Below, in pieces: positions 17,878 through 27,866 of a DNA stretch of 64,000 nt (the stretch's first letter is position 1; every line of letters starts with the position of its first letter). The notes beneath the pieces were generated by a model, which saw only the letters and a list, made by a program, of their open reading frames with translations, ran no database searches and was not told the origin of the DNA. This DNA comes from CAZNLH01 sp964573995 (GTDB lineage: Bacteria > Gemmatimonadota > CAZMKB01 > CAZNLH01), in NCBI GenBank assembly GCA_964573995.1, contig CAZNLH010000001.1:62001-126000 (forward strand). Reading direction: 5' to 3'. Made by a program: the position numbers and the translations under genes.

Positions 17878-19041
17878 ATGATATCAAGTGGGGGAGATGT
17901 GAGACCGAGGATCTTGTTCATCACCCGAAAGTATCCGCCTTCGGTGGGCGGAATGGAGCGCCTTAGCCATGAATTGACCAGTCACATGAGAGAGATGACG
18001 GCCTGTTCGGTCATTGCATGGGGTTACTCTCAAAAACTTCTGCCGTTCTTCCTGATTTCCGCGTTCTTCCGCGCAGTCTTTCGTCTTTCCTCCGGGGGCT
18101 ATGACATGATACATGTCGGCGATGCCCTCCTTTCTCCCATCGGTGTCATCCTGAAGAAGTTGTCGGATCGGCCGGTTGCGGTCAATCTCCACGGCCTGGA
18201 TATGGCCTACCCAAACGGCCTCTACCAGTGGATGATCAGGACTTTCCTTCCAAGACTTGATTTGTTCATTTGTATCTCCCGCCATACCAGGGAGGTTGCG
18301 GAGCGGGTTGGCGTCCCGGCCGGCAAGATACGGGTCATCCCCTGCGGTATCGAGGTGGATGAAATTACGCAGGGGAGAGAAAGAGGTGTTCCAAAGGAGT
18401 GTCTCAGTCGATGTATCGGAAGAGATGTCCGGGATAAGAAGATCCTGCTCACAGTGGGCAGGTTGGTAAGGAGGAAGGGGGTAAGGCACTTCATCGGCGA
18501 TATATTGCCCAAGATAATTGCAGGGTGTCCCGAACTCTTATATGTCGTTATCGGTTCCGGGGAGGAGGAACAGGACATAAGGGAAGAGATTGAAAAAAGG
18601 GGGTTGAGACGGCATGTCATCCTCCTTGGCAGGGTTGATGACGAGGCACTCAGGGATATCTATGCCGGTTCGGATATCTTTGTCATGCCCAACATCCACG
18701 TCAACGGCGACGTGGAAGGATTCGGTATCGTGGCATTGGAAGCCTCCCTGGCTGGCCTTCCAGTCATCGCCTTTGCCGTAGAAGGGATCAGAGACGCCAT
18801 CGTGGACGGCAGGAACGGCATTTTAGTGGACGCAGGTGACGTTGACACCTTTTCGGACAAGGTCGTTGAACTCCTGCAGAATGAAAGAGAGCGGGCCTCG
18901 CTGGGCAGGAAGGGGCGCGAACATACGAGGCGTGACTTCGGGTGGAATCGAATCGCACGGCTCTATTTTGAGTCCTTTGTTGCATGTGTTGAGGGATTGG
19001 AGCCACCGGTCGTGGACTCCGTGGAGGAGGTGTGGAGGTGA
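17878..19041 (+). CDS. GT4 glycosyltransferase
   Basis: 387 residues from ATG 17878, which has GGAGGAGG directly upstream; an earlier in-frame ATG at 17836 overlaps the previous gene and lacks such a site. GT-B fold: the N-terminal half begins ILFITRKYPPSVGGMERL. The C-terminal donor domain has LLTVGRLVRRKGVRHFI and the E-x7-E motif EGFGIVALEAS, followed by GLPVIAF and GRNGILVDAGD. It probably uses a nucleotide sugar to extend the lipid-linked repeat unit in the cytoplasm. It ends in a TGATG overlap with the next glycosyltransferase. Confidence 0.93.
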   Translation: MISSGGDVRPRILFITRKYPPSVGGMERLSHELTSHMREMTACSVIAWGYSQKLLPFFLISAFFRAVFRLSSGGYDMIHVGDALLSPIGVILKKLSDRPVAVNLHGLDMAYPNGLYQWMIRTFLPRLDLFICISRHTREVAERVGVPAGKIRVIPCGIEVDEITQGRERGVPKECLSRCIGRDVRDKKILLTVGRLVRRKGVRHFIGDILPKIIAGCPELLYVVIGSGEEEQDIREEIEKRGLRRHVILLGRVDDEALRDIYAGSDIFVMPNIHVNGDVEGFGIVALEASLAGLPVIAFAVEGIRDAIVDGRNGILVDAGDVDTFSDKVVELLQNERERASLGRKGREHTRRDFGWNRIARLYFESFVACVEGLEPPVVDSVEEVWR

Positions 19042-20021
19042 TGGAGAGGCGCACTGAGCAGGAGATGCTGCTTTCGGTAGTTATCCCATCGTACAACACC
19101 CGGGACCTCCTTCTGGACTGCCTCGAGTCGATCGAAAGGGAGTCGTGCGGTGTTGGGAGAGGCGTCGAGGTGATCGTCGTGGATAACGGCTCGACCGACG
19201 GCAGTGTCGATGCGGTCTGTGAGCGATTCCCAAGCGCGATAGTAATCGGCAAAGGGGAGAACTTAGGGTTCGCCAGGGCAAACAACCTGGGAATCAAGAT
19301 CTCGCATGGTGACCCTGTAATCATCCTTAACAGCGACACCGTCCTCGCCCCCGGTTTTTTCCAGGCAGTGATGAAGCAATTTCAAGGCCTGGAACGCGCG
19401 GGAATCTTGTCGCCCAAGTTGCTGAACTCCGATGGGACATTGCAACTCTCGGCCTATCATAACTATCCGGACCCCCTCGTGGAGATTTTCGGCTATACAA
19501 AGGTCGGCGCAATGATTCAGAGGGTGTTTCCCAAGGTTGGCTACCCCTTCCGGTATGCGCTTTCCGCCAAGGAGCACGACAGGCGGAGTGAAGTCGCGCA
19601 CGTCAAGGGTGCATGTCTGATCGTGAGAAGGGCCCTTCTCGATGAAATTGGTGGCTTCGATGAAGACTTCTTTCTCTATAGGGAGGAGACGGATCTCTGT
19701 AAACGCGCCCATGACCATGGATGGAAGGTGGTTTATTCCCCTCAAATTCGCGTGTACCATCATCACAAGGCGAGCAGCAGGGTCCTGAATGATCAGGGAA
19801 TGGCCCATCGCCTGAGAAGTCATTACCTGTATCTCGAGAAGCACCATGGGAGGGCCGCTGTCATCCTGGCGTACTTCCTTTTCACGTCCTACGCCCTGGT
19901 CATGGCTTGCTTGTGGGGTATAAAGTATCTTGTCGGCTCACGGACCTCCTCTTCACAGTGTACTTACTATGCCAGGGTATTCGCCTGGCACATAAGGCAT
20001 CCCGGCGGGAGTGTCGGATGA
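19041..20021 (+). CDS. GT2 glycosyltransferase (rhamnosyltransferase-like)
   Basis: 326 residues from ATG 19041 in a TGATG overlap; GTG 19032 is also possible. It has VVIPSYNTRDLLLDCLESI, VVDNGSTDGS, GENLGFARANNLGI, the metal site LNSDT, KGACLIVRRALLDEIGGFDEDFFLYREETDLCKRA and a C-terminal membrane-associated helix. This is the common WbbL/RfbF-like type that often adds rhamnose, though donor specificity cannot be read from sequence. A second protein of the same type is encoded at 27866. Confidence 0.92.
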   Translation: MERRTEQEMLLSVVIPSYNTRDLLLDCLESIERESCGVGRGVEVIVVDNGSTDGSVDAVCERFPSAIVIGKGENLGFARANNLGIKISHGDPVIILNSDTVLAPGFFQAVMKQFQGLERAGILSPKLLNSDGTLQLSAYHNYPDPLVEIFGYTKVGAMIQRVFPKVGYPFRYALSAKEHDRRSEVAHVKGACLIVRRALLDEIGGFDEDFFLYREETDLCKRAHDHGWKVVYSPQIRVYHHHKASSRVLNDQGMAHRLRSHYLYLEKHHGRAAVILAYFLFTSYALVMACLWGIKYLVGSRTSSSQCTYYARVFAWHIRHPGGSVG

Positions 20022-20121
20022 ACGGGCTGCCCAGTGGTGGTTGCTTCAGCCCGGGCGGTTTGTATTTCATCTATCGACCGGGCAATAGATATCCTGAAGG
20101 GTCCTTTAAGGGGGGGCGCCC

Positions 20122-21588
20122 ATGAATGGTCCCAAGGTCGGCAGAGGGACGATATACAACATGAGCGCCAGGGCCATATTCCTTTCTTCCGATTTTATCA
20201 TCCATATCTACTTCGCACGCACACTGGGGCCGGAAATCTACGGCTTGTGCGGGGTTGTGCTCGCGCTCCTGGCGATCGTTGCTCAACCATTGAACATCGG
20301 TCTCAACCAGTCTGTCTCCAAGTATGTGGCTGAAGACCATGATCGGGCAAGGACCTTATTGTATCAGGGGATCCGGTCTCAGATGATGCTGGTCCTTGTC
20401 CTGATGGCTATTTTCATCGGGGCGTCAGGTCCTATCGCCGAGGTGCTTCACTCGCCTGAACTTGGGGGTTACCTGCGGTTGGCCGCCATGGTGCTGCCTG
20501 GACTGGGGATCCTCACTATTTTTCTCGGGATGTACAACGGAATGCGATCGTTCGGCAAAGAATCCCTCGTCCTGAGCAGTTACCCGTTGATGAGGACGGT
20601 TGCGGCCGTTACACTGATCTACCTGGGCTATGAGGTAAGGGGTGTTCTGTGGGGTTTCATCTTCGGACTTGCGGTATCGATCATCCTCGCCGTTGCTTTG
20701 ATCGATGTTCCTGACGTGAAGGTAGATTTCGATGTTCGTCGATTACGTGCTTTCGCCGTGCCCGTCTTCATACTCGGACTGGTAATGATCGTGATTCCCA
20801 ACATCGATCTCCTCTTTGTCAAGGGAATGATCGCGGATAAGAAGGAGGCGGGCATCTACAATTCAGCCAGGGTACTTGCGAAGGCATCATATTTCTTCTT
20901 CCTCGCGGTGAGTTCTACCATCTTCCCATCGATCTCGGGGTCGGTATCGTCCGGGGACCGGGATAGGACGGCTTCATACATCTCGCAGGGGGTCCGTTAT
21001 CTCCTGATGATGTCCCTTCCAATAGCATGCCTGGTTGCAGCCACCGGGGGGAGCATAATATCACTTGTCTTCTCCAGCAATTATGCTGAGGGGGGTGAGT
21101 CACTTTCCATACTGATGTTCGGCTTCACGCTCTTTACCCTGTTCTCTGTTTTGACGACCATTCTGCTGGCTGGAAACCGCCCCGTATGGGCGATGTCCTT
21201 GGGGTTATTCCTCCTTCCGGTGGACATCGTGCTCAATGTTATTCTTGTCCCGCGTTATCACCTAACAGGTGCCGCCCTGTCCACGTCGGTCACCGCCTTG
21301 TGCGGAGTGGCGGTGGCATCTTCTATAGTCTTTCGCGAGTTTCACACACTATGGGACTTTCGATCGATGGCGTGCATAGTCGCATCTTCAGGATTTGTTT
21401 ATTTGCTGGCCTCATTCATGGATCCTTCGGGCCTCTGGCTGTTTCCCGCAGTCATTGTCTCCATGGCCGCATATGTCGTCCTCCTGGTCCTCCTTGGCGA
21501 GTTGAGTTCAAAGGACTGGGGAGTGTTCATGGGGATCCTGCACCTATCGCCTACTTATTCCGGGGATCGAACGGGGAGGGGGGGCTGA
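20122..21588 (+). CDS. Wzx-type flippase (MOP/PST superfamily), copy 1
   Basis: A 488-residue integral membrane protein with about 14 predicted helices. It opens with the typical GRGTIYNMSARAIFLSSDF...YFARTLGPEIYGLCG and contains FVKGMIADKKEAGIYNSARVL. The family flips undecaprenyl-linked repeat units from the cytoplasmic to the periplasmic face. A second, different flippase is encoded at 26433, so the locus may export two lipid-linked products. ATG 20122 follows a G-rich ribosome-binding site; the preceding 100 bases are non-coding. Confidence 0.93.
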   Translation: MNGPKVGRGTIYNMSARAIFLSSDFIIHIYFARTLGPEIYGLCGVVLALLAIVAQPLNIGLNQSVSKYVAEDHDRARTLLYQGIRSQMMLVLVLMAIFIGASGPIAEVLHSPELGGYLRLAAMVLPGLGILTIFLGMYNGMRSFGKESLVLSSYPLMRTVAAVTLIYLGYEVRGVLWGFIFGLAVSIILAVALIDVPDVKVDFDVRRLRAFAVPVFILGLVMIVIPNIDLLFVKGMIADKKEAGIYNSARVLAKASYFFFLAVSSTIFPSISGSVSSGDRDRTASYISQGVRYLLMMSLPIACLVAATGGSIISLVFSSNYAEGGESLSILMFGFTLFTLFSVLTTILLAGNRPVWAMSLGLFLLPVDIVLNVILVPRYHLTGAALSTSVTALCGVAVASSIVFREFHTLWDFRSMACIVASSGFVYLLASFMDPSGLWLFPAVIVSMAAYVVLLVLLGELSSKDWGVFMGILHLSPTYSGDRTGRGG

Positions 21589-23559
21589 ATGTCCGGCAAG
21601 GGAAGGAAGACAGAAAACCGCAGGCTATACGGGCGCTTATCAGGGGGGATGATGGCCGTAATTGCCGGTATGGTGGTCTACTCAGTCGTCATCGGGGGAC
21701 TCACTATCAGGAGGTATGATACCTATAATTCCGGGGCGTACGATCTGGGTATTATGGAACAGACCTTGTGGAACACCTCACACGGGAGATTGCTGACTGA
21801 GAGTGTAAATCGCGCATATCCCTTCTCACGGCTGTGGGACAGTCGATGGGAACTCATATACATCCCCATTGCCATGATGTATCGTGTCTTCCCATCCCCG
21901 GCGGCTGGCCTTATTTTTCAGACCCTTATGCTCGCCTTGGGCGCTCTTCCCCTCTACCTCATTGGCCGTAGAAGGCTGGGCCCTGGGGTGCTGCCCGTGG
22001 CGATTGCGTTTGCCTACCTCCTCTTTCCGGCCCTGCACAACGCCAACCTGTTCGACATACACGGCATCACCTTCGCCACGCCGATGATCTTGTTTGCCTT
22101 TTATTTCCTGCAAGAGCGGCGCAAGGGCCTCTTTTATCTCTTCATATTCCTGCTCCTCACCTGCCGCGAAGACGCATCGTTTGCCGCATTTATGCTCGGA
22201 CTGTATGCGGCATTGGTAACAGGAAGGCGCAGGGCAGGGGTGATGGTGATGTGCTTGAGCGTAGGATGGTTTTTCATGACCCAAGAGGCTCACCTCCTGC
22301 GTCCCGTTCTCGGCCTGCCCAACGTTGAAGACCCCAATGCCTTTCCGGGGAGGTGGAAGGAGGTGGGTGGATCGTCACCGGTCTCGTTCTTAATCGCTCT
22401 GCTAAGTGACCCGATCCCGTTTTTCAAGGCATTGTGGAGCGTCGGCAATCTCAAATTATTGACAAAACTCTTTGCCCCGGTCTGTTTCTTGTCTTTCCTG
22501 AGCCCTTCTTCCTGTGTATTGATGTTGCCCAACCTGTTGATAAATATGATCAGCAACTCACCTGTCGCTAAAAATATCTACCACCATTATACCGGGGCGA
22601 TTACGCCTGTAGTCTTCATATCGGCGGCCCTGGGTGTGGGAAACCTGCTCGATTGGCATCGAGCCAGGCGTAATGGGGACAGGCAATCCCTGGCTCGATG
22701 GGGGATTGATCACTATATCTTGTCGATCGCCATCCTTTCATCGACGGCTGTAGCCGCCTGCCTCTGGTCGAGGGTGCCTGACACCATATCGCTCAGGGTC
22801 ACACCGCATGATCGCTCCAACGACTCCACCCTTGCAGAGATTCCTGGAAACGCGTCCGTGTCCGCTCACTTCTTTCTTGTCCCCCATGTGGCCGAACGTC
22901 AAGGGTTGTACCTCTTCCCGGACGGCGTTGGAAAGGCGGAATATATCGTATATGACCTGAACCTCCCATTCAATCGCCTGATGACACACAGGAGCCAATC
23001 AAAGCCCGCAACGGCGCCGGTAAACCCAACCTTCCTCTCTCTCCTTGAAGATCGGAGGTATGGTGTGATCGATTACAGGGACGGCACTCTCATCTTTAAG
23101 AAGGGGGCAGACTACTATGACGGCTTACTTAAGCTTGCAGATGGGAGAGCGGAAGACTTCAAACCCCTCATTGCCGACTTTGATCTGGGAGTCGCACGCC
23201 TCTTGGGCTTTCGAGTCGGGGGGATATCCGGGTTTAGCGAGAGGCAACTCCATCTCCTGCTCTTCTGGGAGTGGCAGAAGGAGGGGGGAGGGGGCAGGGA
23301 CTTGTTCGTGGTACTCGACTTGCAGCGTAATGGCCTTGAAAGGCGCTTCAGGCACAGGCCGTTCTTCGGAAAGGTTGGTTCGGTGGAGTGGGATAAAGGA
23401 ACGGTCATCAGGGACGATCTTTTTCTTCCTCTAACCGGCTTAGAGGCCGGCGATTACAGGGTCTACCTTGTATGGGGAACAGGGTCCGAAGGAACCGGGG
23501 CCCTTGAATACCTGATGGATTTGAATATATCAACCGAAGACCTGCTACCAGGGAGATAA
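21589..23559 (+). CDS. DUF2079 polytopic membrane protein, probable GT-C-type
   Basis: A 656-residue protein that begins directly after the flippase stop. It has about ten membrane helices over the first 370 residues. The early loop RRYDTYNSGAYDLGIMEQTLWNTSHGR and the later HNANLFDIHGITFATPM are typical of DUF2079. A soluble periplasmic C-terminal domain of about 250 residues follows. DUF2079 proteins have the layout of GT-C glycosyltransferases, which use polyprenyl-phosphate sugars; catalytic function is inferred only. The ArnC-like GT2 at 14844 could provide the donor. Confidence 0.82.
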   Translation: MSGKGRKTENRRLYGRLSGGMMAVIAGMVVYSVVIGGLTIRRYDTYNSGAYDLGIMEQTLWNTSHGRLLTESVNRAYPFSRLWDSRWELIYIPIAMMYRVFPSPAAGLIFQTLMLALGALPLYLIGRRRLGPGVLPVAIAFAYLLFPALHNANLFDIHGITFATPMILFAFYFLQERRKGLFYLFIFLLLTCREDASFAAFMLGLYAALVTGRRRAGVMVMCLSVGWFFMTQEAHLLRPVLGLPNVEDPNAFPGRWKEVGGSSPVSFLIALLSDPIPFFKALWSVGNLKLLTKLFAPVCFLSFLSPSSCVLMLPNLLINMISNSPVAKNIYHHYTGAITPVVFISAALGVGNLLDWHRARRNGDRQSLARWGIDHYILSIAILSSTAVAACLWSRVPDTISLRVTPHDRSNDSTLAEIPGNASVSAHFFLVPHVAERQGLYLFPDGVGKAEYIVYDLNLPFNRLMTHRSQSKPATAPVNPTFLSLLEDRRYGVIDYRDGTLIFKKGADYYDGLLKLADGRAEDFKPLIADFDLGVARLLGFRVGGISGFSERQLHLLLFWEWQKEGGGGRDLFVVLDLQRNGLERRFRHRPFFGKVGSVEWDKGTVIRDDLFLPLTGLEAGDYRVYLVWGTGSEGTGALEYLMDLNISTEDLLPGR

Positions 23560-23567
23560 CCGGAACT

Positions 23568-24863
23568 ATGTCTCCTATTTCAATTAGTACTGGAGAAGAC
23601 AGGCGTAACAAGCCCCGGCAAGGCATCATAGGGAGGATTGTACATGCCATTGAAACCATGGGAGAGGGGAAGTGCCTCCTATTGATATTCCTTGCGGCGG
23701 TCATTTTGAGGGTGGCCTTTTACCTGATCGTGTTCGAGCATTTTAAGGGGACATACGGGTGGATGGCCGACGACAACTACGATGAAATCGCGAGGAACGT
23801 TCTCGCGGGTTACGGCTACGTAATCAGGCCGGGCCTCGCACCCAACACGGTACGGACGCCGCTGTATGTCTACTTCCTCGTATTACACTTTGTCTTTTTC
23901 GGTTATAGCAGGATCTCCATCGTCCTTGTCCAATCGACCCTCCAGGCCGGTGCCTGCCTGCTCCTTTATAGACTCACAAAAAAATTGTTTAATAACCCCG
24001 GGCCCTCACTACTCGCCGCCCTTGGCCTGGCTGTCTACCCTCAATCAATGCTATACGCATCTCAGTATCTAACTGAATCTCTCTACCTCTTTCTAATTAT
24101 GGTCATGGCATTGTCTTTCATCAGGTTACTTGAGAGACCTTCGAAGGGAATGTATGCCTCAGTGGGCTTCTTGCTCGGAGTCCTCACATTGTGCCGCCCC
24201 ATCAGCCAGTTGCTGATCTTGCCTGTTGCGATAACCATCTTCTTCCATCTCAGGCAAAGAGGACAAAGGAAATTCGGCGGTATAGTGACAATGGTCATGG
24301 TCTTTCTCGTGGTCCTTTCTCCCTGGACTCTTCGAAACTATCTGGTGACGGGTGACTTCATCCCGGTCTCAACACGAGGAGGGCGATTCCTTTACAGCAA
24401 TACGATCGCATCTCAGGAAGAGGAAGAGACCGTCCTCAAGCATCTCAGGAAAGAGGGCAACTTGAGCCCAGGAGATGAAGATGCAGAGTGGTTTGACCTT
24501 GCCTTTCGAAATATCATTGAACGTCCCGGGCGATTCTTGAGGAACACCTTACATACAGGACTTGATTTCTGGTACAGGGGTCATTCGTTTGCTATCAGCG
24601 TCTTCAACGCGCTGGTTAATTTCCCGTTGTTGTTATTTGCAGTATGTGGTGTTGTTTTAAAGAGGAATAGGTGGAAGGATGTCATGCCAATCATTGTTAT
24701 TATATTGTACTTTAATGGGATGTACAGCATACTTCATGCGATTTCACGATATTCACTCCCCGTCATTCCCTTCATCTGCATGTTTGCATCGGTGGGAATT
24801 CTCGATCTACTGGGCAGGATTACCATGCGCCGAGAAGTGGGGCAGGGGGACCAATGGAATTGA
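23568..24863 (+). CDS. GT39/PMT-2-like membrane glycosyltransferase
   Basis: A 431-residue polytopic protein. The first periplasmic loop GWMADDNYDEIARNVLAGYGY carries the acidic pair expected of GT-C enzymes (ArnT/PMT type). RTPLYVYFL, VYPQSMLYASQYLTESLY, LCRPISQLLILP and SPWTLRNY follow, all usual in this family. It probably transfers a sugar from a polyprenyl-phosphate donor to a periplasmic acceptor. The 3' end overlaps the next gene by 10 bases. Confidence 0.88.
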   Translation: MSPISISTGEDRRNKPRQGIIGRIVHAIETMGEGKCLLLIFLAAVILRVAFYLIVFEHFKGTYGWMADDNYDEIARNVLAGYGYVIRPGLAPNTVRTPLYVYFLVLHFVFFGYSRISIVLVQSTLQAGACLLLYRLTKKLFNNPGPSLLAALGLAVYPQSMLYASQYLTESLYLFLIMVMALSFIRLLERPSKGMYASVGFLLGVLTLCRPISQLLILPVAITIFFHLRQRGQRKFGGIVTMVMVFLVVLSPWTLRNYLVTGDFIPVSTRGGRFLYSNTIASQEEEETVLKHLRKEGNLSPGDEDAEWFDLAFRNIIERPGRFLRNTLHTGLDFWYRGHSFAISVFNALVNFPLLLFAVCGVVLKRNRWKDVMPIIVIILYFNGMYSILHAISRYSLPVIPFICMFASVGILDLLGRITMRREVGQGDQWN

Positions 24864-26407
24864 CGGGTAATTTCGCAGGCATCAGGGGTGGGAGGCTCGT
24901 TGTGGGAGGAATCTTGGCGGCAATCTGCCTCATGCTTTCGTCTATCATCCTTTCCGACCCGGATTCCTCCATCGCCCTCTTCCTGGCGCTCACCGTGGGC
25001 TTTTTCATCCTCAAGCGCCCTATCGTAGGAATATTAGTCGTCCTGATCTCTACTTCAACCATAATATCCCCGATGGTCCTGCCCAAGTTAAACTTGTTCG
25101 GTGCAGATGTTCAATTTACCGAGATAGTGATTCTCCTGACGACGCTGATTATCGTGCTGAATCATGGTATCATTGCTTCCTTACGTAGAATATTTTCTTC
25201 GAGGCTCCTCCTCCTGTTGATGGTCTTCCTTGCGCTGATTGTCACCTCCGTGATCCATAGCCTATCCCTGTACACAGACCTCGAGATCACAACGGTAATA
25301 GCAAGGTCGAGGACTTTCTTTTACTATTTACTTGTCTTCCCGGTATTCCTTGCACTGAGGAAAGAGGATGATGTCCGGTTTCTCGTTAACGGTCTGCTGG
25401 TTATCTCCGGGCTGGTGGCCGTTTATTTCATCTATACCGCCGTTTTCGGACAGACCTATCTCCACTACCTTCTCCGGACGGGGATTCGTTTCGAAGTTCA
25501 CAATGTGGTGGCCGGCGATACCTCTGGCGGCCTGCTTCGGAACGCCAGGATCAGGGACGTACCGGGAATGGCGCTCATTGTTTCCATGTTTTTTATTTCG
25601 ATATGCCTGTTCATTTTCTTGTATTCAACCCGCCGCTATTTCCGCTATGGTGCCTTGACCATACTCATGACGATCCCAATTCTCCTTAGTTTTACCCGGA
25701 CGACGTGGGCCACCACTCTTTTTATGTTTCCCTTGCTGTGGATAATAACACGGAAGAAATCCTTTCGCTTGACGAAATTGACGGCCATAATGATGGGCGG
25801 TTTTCTTGTCGCCTTTTTGGCCCTGGCCCTCCACCCCAAGTACTCCAACATCATTAGCCTGACCGTGGATCGATTCAAGAGCTTTTTCGTTGAAAATGTC
25901 GAGGCCGGGACGGCGGTATGGCGAATAGTGGAGATGAAGGCGGCCATGGATGAGATACATGACAACCCGTGGATGGGGATAGGAGTCGCCGGAGAAATCG
26001 TTGAGAAGAAGGTGGAATACGAGGGGAAAGATTATCTCCTGGTCCACAATATGGGCATTCATGACGCCTATCTTACCATGGCCCTGAAGGCGGGGATTCC
26101 ATCTCTTGTCGTCTTATTGATCATCTTTTTCCTGACCTTGGGCAGGGCCTGGAAGGTATTCAAAGTTACGGAAAGCGATTATTTCAAGGGGGTATCGTTG
26201 GGATTATTTATCGGCTTGATAAGGATATTACTCAATGCCTTTTCCCAACCCTATTTCGTAGAGGTTCCGATGGTCCCCTGCCTGGCCGTATTGATTGCCC
26301 TGATAGAATCTATGAGAGATATCACTGTACGACATGTCGGCAAGGGTATTGCCACGGGCAAGGACCTGGTCCCCTTGCAATCGGGCCAACTCGAGAAATA
26401 TCGATAG
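24854..26407 (+). CDS. O-antigen ligase / Wzy-like polymerase
   Basis: A 517-residue protein with about twelve helices. The Wzy_C/WaaL region has SFTRTTWATTLFMFPLLW, a large periplasmic loop, and HNMGIHDAYLTMALKAGIPSLVVLL with the conserved histidine. This family either joins polymerised glycan to an acceptor or polymerises repeat units; only one such gene is seen here, so it may be the polymerase for the Wzx/Wzy route. GGGGG precedes ATG 24854. Confidence 0.9.
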   Translation: MELTGNFAGIRGGRLVVGGILAAICLMLSSIILSDPDSSIALFLALTVGFFILKRPIVGILVVLISTSTIISPMVLPKLNLFGADVQFTEIVILLTTLIIVLNHGIIASLRRIFSSRLLLLLMVFLALIVTSVIHSLSLYTDLEITTVIARSRTFFYYLLVFPVFLALRKEDDVRFLVNGLLVISGLVAVYFIYTAVFGQTYLHYLLRTGIRFEVHNVVAGDTSGGLLRNARIRDVPGMALIVSMFFISICLFIFLYSTRRYFRYGALTILMTIPILLSFTRTTWATTLFMFPLLWIITRKKSFRLTKLTAIMMGGFLVAFLALALHPKYSNIISLTVDRFKSFFVENVEAGTAVWRIVEMKAAMDEIHDNPWMGIGVAGEIVEKKVEYEGKDYLLVHNMGIHDAYLTMALKAGIPSLVVLLIIFFLTLGRAWKVFKVTESDYFKGVSLGLFIGLIRILLNAFSQPYFVEVPMVPCLAVLIALIESMRDITVRHVGKGIATGKDLVPLQSGQLEKYR

Positions 26408-26432
26408 GCCTCGGATCCTGGTATCGGGAAAA

Positions 26433-27866
26433 ATGGAAACCTTTATTCGCTTCACCAAGAACTCTATTTCCCTGCTGATCGGCAAGGTGTTCTCCATCCT
26501 CTTTTCCATGGCCTTTGGGATCTATGCCGCGCGGTCGCTGGGGGACACGGGATATGGCAGGTACGGCTTTATCGTTGTAATGCTGAGCTATTTCATGGTG
26601 ACCTCGGAATTCGGCCTGGAGAACCTGATAGTGAGGGATGTAGCAACACAGAAGGATAAGAGTAACGACTACCTGGTTACCTCGATACTCTTTAAACTGG
26701 TCACCTCCTCCCTGTCCATCCTCCTGACCATAGCCGCCATCTTCCTCCTTGGGAGGGAGGACATAGTGTTTATCGGCTCTATTGCGGCGCTCTCGCTCCT
26801 CCCGATATCGATTTATACCTCGTTTGACGCCTGTTTCCGGGCGCATGAACGGATGGGGTATATTGCCGTTACCGACATCATATACATGGGGCTGCGATCC
26901 GGGACCGGTATCCTGCTGCTTATGAAGGGGTTCAACCTGAGGGTGCTGTTCACCGCATTTGTCGCCATAGAGTTTGTACGTCTCTTCCTGATTGTGATCT
27001 TTTACCGCCTGAAGATCTCACGGATCGTATTCTCCTTCAAGCGGGACATACTCCGTTATTATTGGAAGGAATCGCTCCCTATGGCATCATGGAAGATGCT
27101 TGGAGTACTTTATACCAAGGTGGAGGTGCTGATCCTATTCATTATCCTGGGAGACGCTTCCGTGGGGTGGTACAAGGTCTCAATGAACGTAACCGACCTG
27201 ATCTCTATCTTATCGATGATTGCCATGAACGCCGTACTGCCTGTAATGTCTAATTTTTATCTGGAATCACGTGAGAAACTCCTTGACCTGTATCGAACAA
27301 TTCTAAGGTATATTATAATTATCATGATCCCGGTTGCGGTAGCCATCACGATCTTCGCGGGCGACCTTATTGGCCTCCTGTATGGAAGTCAATATGCGAA
27401 TTCGGTCCTGATCCTCAGGATCCTTATCTGGTCCTCACTGCTGACGTTCATCCTGGCACTCTTGGGGACAGTGATCCTGGTAATCGACAGGTTTCGTCTC
27501 GCCGCCAAGTTGTCCGTGATAAACACCTCCGTGCGTATCATGCTGAATATCGTGTTCATCGCTAAACTTGGGTTTATCGGTGCGCCTCTTGCCGCCATAA
27601 CCGCCAATATATTCAGTGTCATCCTCTTCGTGCCGGTGGTCTCCCGCACCCTCGGCCGCACAGGCATCGATCTTGCCCTTGTTCGATCATTGGCGGTCAC
27701 GCTTGTGCTGATCGCGCTGAGTTTTATCCTTTACAGGCAGTCCGGGAACCTGGGCCTCGCGCTTATTACCGGATATTCGCTTTACCTGTTTGCCCTGTTC
27801 AAGATGAAAATGGTAACGGATCGTGAGGTCGGGCTGGTGAAAGAGATCTTCTTGAGGGTGAAGTGA
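26433..27866 (+). CDS. Wzx-type flippase (MOP superfamily), copy 2
   Basis: 477 residues from ATG 26433 (METFIRFTKNSISLLIGKVF), the natural start for this family; the longer frame back to 26334 adds a polar leader overlapping the upstream gene. It has about 14 helices, with ARSLGDTGYGRYGFIVVML and GLENLIVRDVA near the N-terminus. It is distinct in sequence from the flippase at 20122. Its stop overlaps the next start (GTGATG). Confidence 0.92.
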   Translation: METFIRFTKNSISLLIGKVFSILFSMAFGIYAARSLGDTGYGRYGFIVVMLSYFMVTSEFGLENLIVRDVATQKDKSNDYLVTSILFKLVTSSLSILLTIAAIFLLGREDIVFIGSIAALSLLPISIYTSFDACFRAHERMGYIAVTDIIYMGLRSGTGILLLMKGFNLRVLFTAFVAIEFVRLFLIVIFYRLKISRIVFSFKRDILRYYWKESLPMASWKMLGVLYTKVEVLILFIILGDASVGWYKVSMNVTDLISILSMIAMNAVLPVMSNFYLESREKLLDLYRTILRYIIIIMIPVAVAITIFAGDLIGLLYGSQYANSVLILRILIWSSLLTFILALLGTVILVIDRFRLAAKLSVINTSVRIMLNIVFIAKLGFIGAPLAAITANIFSVILFVPVVSRTLGRTGIDLALVRSLAVTLVLIALSFILYRQSGNLGLALITGYSLYLFALFKMKMVTDREVGLVKEIFLRVK

